Assembly (NCBI GenBank): GCA_937967875.1
Contig: CALBTQ010000039.1
Location: forward strand, 1 to 9,233
Origin: an uncultured Pseudomonadota bacterium
GTDB taxonomy: Bacteria > Lernaellota > Lernaellaia > Lernaellales > Lernaellaceae
Direction: 5' to 3'
DNA length: 9,233 nt
Shown here piece by piece: positions 6,614 to 9,233 of this stretch; positions within the stretch are counted from its first letter, which is position 1, and every line of letters starts with the position of its first letter. The notes under the pieces were generated by a model. That model was given only the letters and a program-made list of their open reading frames with translations. It made no database searches and had not been told where the DNA came from. Both the position numbers and the translations under genes were made by a program.

Positions 6614-7669
6614 TCAACCGCACTTGGAAAAACCACAGGAACGGCAGATGACGCAGCCGCCCTCATACTCGATGGCGGTCTGGCAATCGGGGCACAATCC
6701 CTGTTCCAGCCAGTACAGTTCGTCTTGCGTATGCATCAGATTGACCGGCGCAGAGAGATCCGGTCCTTTGTCGGCCGACTTCTTGCGCTCCTTGCTGAGC
6801 ATTGCCGAGCAGGTCAGCAGCGCCTGGCCGATGGCCGCCGGGCAGGAAACGGCCCGGTCGCCGTTGGTGATCAGTTCGTTACGGCGCAAGGCGCTGTGGC
6901 AACGGATGCCCTCGAGCTGATGGGTGATTTCCTCGACCGCGATGCCCGAACGCAGGGCGAGGCTGACCAGGCGGCTGATGGCCTCGCTTTGGCTGGGACA
7001 ACCGCCGGTGCGGCCGGTCGAAGTCATCACTTCGCAGATGCCGATGTTGTCGTAGTTGATCGTCACGTACAGCTTGCCGCATCCGATGGTCGCCAGGTCG
7101 GTCGAGCCGTCGAGCTTGCGGCTGCGCTGCCGCGGATGAATCTTGTCATAGATGATCGGCTGGGCGACCAGCTTGTCTTTGGCGGCGCGTTTTTGCGTTT
7201 TGGTTTCGGTCAGCGACAGCACCGGATCGCGCGAGCCGTAGCGGAAAATGGTGATGCCCTTGCATCCGAGCTCGTACGCCTGCAGAAACGCCTCGGCGAT
7301 GTGCTTGGGCTTGGCATGCTGCGGGAAGTTGACCGTTTTCGAAACGGCGTTGTCGGTGAACTTTTGAAACGCCGCCTGCATGCGCACGTGCGAAATCGGG
7401 TCGATGTCGTGCGCGGTGCAAAAGACCTTGCGGATCGTTTCGGGCACTTGCGCGATGTTGCGTACGCTGCCGGATTCGGCGATCAAACGCAGCAGTTTTT
7501 CATCTTCGATGTTGCTTGCCTGCATCGCCTTTTCGAAAAGCGGATTCATTTCGACCAGCGCTGCGCCGTCCAGGACGTTGCGCACGAACGAGAGCGCGAA
7601 CAGCGGTTCGACGCCGCTGCTGGTGCCGGCCAGCAACGAGAGCGTGCCGGTCGGCGCGATCGTGGTCAC
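6614..7669 (-). CDS. nrdJ: Class II ribonucleotide reductase, C-terminal fragment
   Basis: This is the C-terminal part of the reductase encoded at 7694-9139, in the same frame and separated from it only by one TAA. Homology-like sequence resumes directly after that stop (GNRPRNATV), so the GTG at 7669 is only the first possible start codon and has no good ribosome site. Visible parts, numbered from that GTG, are the phosphate-binding loop TTIAPTGTLS (2-11), the rest of the catalytic barrel with FTDNAVSKTVNFP (104-116) and GCKGITIFRYGSRD (135-148), a TSCPD domain (about 192-285) and a C-terminal zinc-ribbon-like tail with C326-C329, C339, C342-C345 and C350, probably the redox-active end. Alone it lacks the radical cysteine. 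It could work only by read-through of the TAA, or by assembly with the other piece as reported for the split class II enzyme of Pseudomonas aeruginosa. Otherwise it is a pseudogene part or a base error. Confidence 0.8.
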   Translation of the reverse strand: MTTIAPTGTLSLLAGTSSGVEPLFALSFVRNVLDGAALVEMNPLFEKAMQASNIEDEKLLRLIAESGSVRNIAQVPETIRKVFCTAHDIDPISHVRMQAAFQKFTDNAVSKTVNFPQHAKPKHIAEAFLQAYELGCKGITIFRYGSRDPVLSLTETKTQKRAAKDKLVAQPIIYDKIHPRQRSRKLDGSTDLATIGCGKLYVTINYDNIGICEVMTSTGRTGGCPSQSEAISRLVSLALRSGIAVEEITHQLEGIRCHSALRRNELITNGDRAVSCPAAIGQALLTCSAMLSKERKKSADKGPDLSAPVNLMHTQDELYWLEQGLCPDCQTAIEYEGGCVICRSCGFSKCG

Positions 7670-7693
7670 CGTGGCGTTGCGCGGTCGATTGCC

Positions 7694-7696
7694 TTA
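7694..7696 (-). other. In-frame TAA interrupting nrdJ
   Basis: The codons read GTT TAC GCC AAA GAG TCC TAA GGC AAT CGA. The 24 bases from 7693 down to 7670 keep the frame, so the downstream ORF is an exact continuation with no insertion or deletion. The stop falls just before the conserved RNATVTTIAPTG loop, at a less conserved linker position. A single change from CAA, GAA, AAA or a similar codon would explain it. Nonsense mutation, sequencing or assembly error, and read-through cannot be separated from the sequence alone. Confidence 0.85.
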
Positions 7697-9139
7697 GGAC
7701 TCTTTGGCGTAAACGCTGCGGTCGATGTTGGGGAACGGACCGCGTCGGTCGGCGAGGGCGCAACTGGCCTTCCGTCCTTCCTTCTGGAGAAACGCCATGA
7801 CCTGCCGGCCCTTGTCGACGCCGCGCTGCGTATCGTAGGCGATGTCCAGTTGAATGAGCATTTCGGCGAAGCCCATGATCCCCAGGCCGATTTTGCGATT
7901 GGCGCGGGTCATCTCGCCGATTTGCGGCAGCGGATATCGGTTGGCGTCGATGACGTTGTCCAGGAAATGCACGGCCAGTTGGATCGTTTGGCGCAGCTTG
8001 TCCCAATCGACGTCGCGCCCTTTGACCATCCGCGCCAGGTTGATGCTGCCCAGGTTGCACGATTCGTAAGGCAACAACGGCTGTTCGCCGCAGGGGTTGG
8101 TCGCCTCGATCGCGCCGACAGCCGGCGTGGGATTACCGTCGTTGAGCCGGTCGAGAAACACCAGGCCCGGTTCGCCGTTGAGCCAGGCCATCTGCACGAT
8201 CAGGTCGAACACCTTGCGCGCGCTCAGCCGCCCCTGTTCCTTGCCCGAGTGCGGATTGATCAGCGTGTATTCCTTGCCGGTTTTCAGCGCTTCCATGAAC
8301 GCGTCGGTCAGCGCGACGCTCAGGTTGAAATTGTTGAGCTTGTCCAGGTCCTTTTTCGCGGTGATGAAATCCAGGATGTCCGGGTGGTCGACCCGCAAAA
8401 TGCCCATGTTCGCGCCGCGTCGCGTACCGCCCTGTTTGATCGTGTCGGTCGCCGCGTCGAAGACGGTCATGAAGGAAATCGGCCCGCTGGACACGCCTTT
8501 GGTCGTTTTCACCGGGTCGTTCTTCGGGCGCAGGCGCGAGAACGAGAAGCCCGTGCCGCCGCCGGATTTGTGGATCAGCGCCGTGTGCTTGATCGCCTCG
8601 AAGATCGACTCCATCGAGTCGTCGACCGGCAGTACGAAGCAGGCCGAAAGCTGGCCCAGATCGCGCCCGGCGTTCATCAACGTCGGTGAGTTGGGCAGAA
8701 ATTCGAGGCGGGCCATCGCCTCGTAAAACTGCCGGGTGAGGGCGTCGACATCCGCCTGCGGATCGTATTGACGATCGATCGCGGCGATGGTGGCGGCCAC
8801 GCGCTTGAGCATTTCCCAGGGCTGCTCGATCGGCTCACCGGCCGCGTCTTTGATCAAGTAGCGCTTGTTGAGCACCACGCGCGCATTGGCCGAAAATTCG
8901 GGCATGGGCAGTCCGTCGGCGGTCACGGGGCGTTTGGCGTCTTCGGATTCGTTGGCCAGCATTGCCAGCACTTGCTGCGCCGACAGCGTTTTACCGCCGT
9001 TGTCGCCAAGTTTGACGGCGATGGCTTTGGCCAGCGTCTTTTTTTGTTTGAACACCAGACCGCTGTCGTCCATGACCTTCTCGACGAACTGGACGAGCGA
9101 ATTTTCCGTAGCGCCCGCGTCCTGAAAGAACAAGGGCAT
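7694..9139 (-). CDS. nrdJ: Class II (B12-dependent) ribonucleotide reductase, N-terminal fragment
   Basis: This 481-residue piece carries most of an adenosylcobalamin-dependent ribonucleotide reductase, which makes deoxyribonucleotides in the cytosol with or without oxygen. After an N-terminal extension of about 80 residues come the RNR N-terminal domain ([14 protein letters not shown], 82-95), [11 protein letters not shown] (148-158), one redox cysteine C167 (LSACFVLP), [16 protein letters not shown] (190-205), GTRRGANMG (238-246) and the active-site set N348-C350-E352 in NPCGEQ, with thiyl-radical Cys350; C361 (SCNLGSINL) is the redox partner of C167. It ends at an in-frame TAA (7694-7696); with the continuation to 6614 the full product would be about 841 residues. 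The ATG at 9139 has no ribosome site, and its frame stays open through 9180 (…VKKTS before M) into the adapter, so the true start may lie off the contig. No neighbouring nrd gene is visible. Confidence 0.88.
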   Translation of the reverse strand: MPLFFQDAGATENSLVQFVEKVMDDSGLVFKQKKTLAKAIAVKLGDNGGKTLSAQQVLAMLANESEDAKRPVTADGLPMPEFSANARVVLNKRYLIKDAAGEPIEQPWEMLKRVAATIAAIDRQYDPQADVDALTRQFYEAMARLEFLPNSPTLMNAGRDLGQLSACFVLPVDDSMESIFEAIKHTALIHKSGGGTGFSFSRLRPKNDPVKTTKGVSSGPISFMTVFDAATDTIKQGGTRRGANMGILRVDHPDILDFITAKKDLDKLNNFNLSVALTDAFMEALKTGKEYTLINPHSGKEQGRLSARKVFDLIVQMAWLNGEPGLVFLDRLNDGNPTPAVGAIEATNPCGEQPLLPYESCNLGSINLARMVKGRDVDWDKLRQTIQLAVHFLDNVIDANRYPLPQIGEMTRANRKIGLGIMGFAEMLIQLDIAYDTQRGVDKGRQVMAFLQKEGRKASCALADRRGPFPNIDRSVYAKES

Positions 9140-9180
9140 CGACGTCTTTTTTACCCGGGTCGATTGCGGGGGCTTTTTCG

Positions 9181-9233
9181 AGATCGGAAGAGCACACGTC
9201 TGAACTACAGTCCACGAATACGATATCGTATGA
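9181..9233. other. Untrimmed Illumina TruSeq adapter, non-genomic
   Basis: The segment opens with AGATCGGAAGAGC and continues ACACGTCTGAACT, the Illumina TruSeq read-1 adapter. It is followed by a slightly corrupted CACAGTC-type stretch, an index-like tract (about 9215-9222) and ATATCGTATGA, close to the ATCTCGTATGCC that follows the index. Read on the minus strand it gives the known artefact peptide [11 protein letters not shown]. It carries no biology; genomic sequence stops at 9180, which truncates the region upstream of nrdJ. Confidence 0.97.

Noticed and set aside
7670..7710. Intein, intron, programmed frameshift or recoded stop as explanation of the nrdJ break
   Set aside because: There is no inserted sequence and no change of frame; only one TAA codon separates the halves. 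TAA is not a selenocysteine or pyrrolysine codon.
6593..8689. 698-codon open frame on the plus strand
   Set aside because: It lies antisense to nrdJ, whose minus-strand product has conserved domains. The plus-strand translation is low-complexity, rich in R, A, V, D and Q, with no family motif; long antisense frames are common in GC-rich genes.
8991..9215. 74-codon minus-strand open frame beginning [12 protein letters not shown]
   Set aside because: Its start codon and first residues come from the Illumina adapter, and the rest is nrdJ in another frame.

Overview
This window looks like the end of a metagenome contig from a Gram-negative, cobalamin-using bacterium. Most coding DNA is GC-rich. 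The protein types suggest a deltaproteobacterial or Myxococcota-like lineage: a stand-alone PilZ protein, PEP-CTERM/exosortase-type exopolysaccharide enzymes and a class II ribonucleotide reductase. That placement is inference and weak. The last 53 bases (9181-9233) are not genomic. They match the Illumina TruSeq adapter, so the true contig ends at 9180.

Layout, left to right. Bases 56-289 (+) encode a small membrane protein whose stop nearly abuts the stop of a convergent operon. Bases 293-6352 (-) form a tightly packed five-gene glycan operon, transcribed right to left: GT4 glycosyltransferase (TTG start), GT9 heptosyltransferase-like protein (ATGA overlap), B12-binding-type radical SAM enzyme, a 618-residue fusion of a GT4 glycosyltransferase with a monotopic phosphoglycosyl transferase, and a PilZ protein. 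Gaps between the genes are 28, 24 and 18 nt after the first overlap. Bases 6353-6613 are intergenic, partly very AT-rich, and hold a three-copy GAACAT repeat just upstream of the operon's first gene. Bases 6614-9139 (-) encode a class II (adenosylcobalamin) ribonucleotide reductase, nrdJ, cut by one in-frame TAA at 7694-7696, with the reading frame otherwise intact on both sides.

How the genes may work together (inference): the phosphoglycosyl transferase domain would load a first sugar phosphate onto polyprenyl phosphate. Its fused glycosyltransferase, the separate GT4 and the GT9 protein would extend the chain at the inner face of the cytoplasmic membrane. The radical SAM enzyme would modify a sugar or lipid, and the PilZ protein could tie output to cyclic di-GMP. 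No flippase, polymerase, exosortase or export gene is visible here, so the pathway must be completed elsewhere. The most unusual points are the GT-phosphoglycosyl transferase fusion, the radical SAM enzyme inside the operon, the interrupted nrdJ, the GAACAT repeat array and the adapter at the end.
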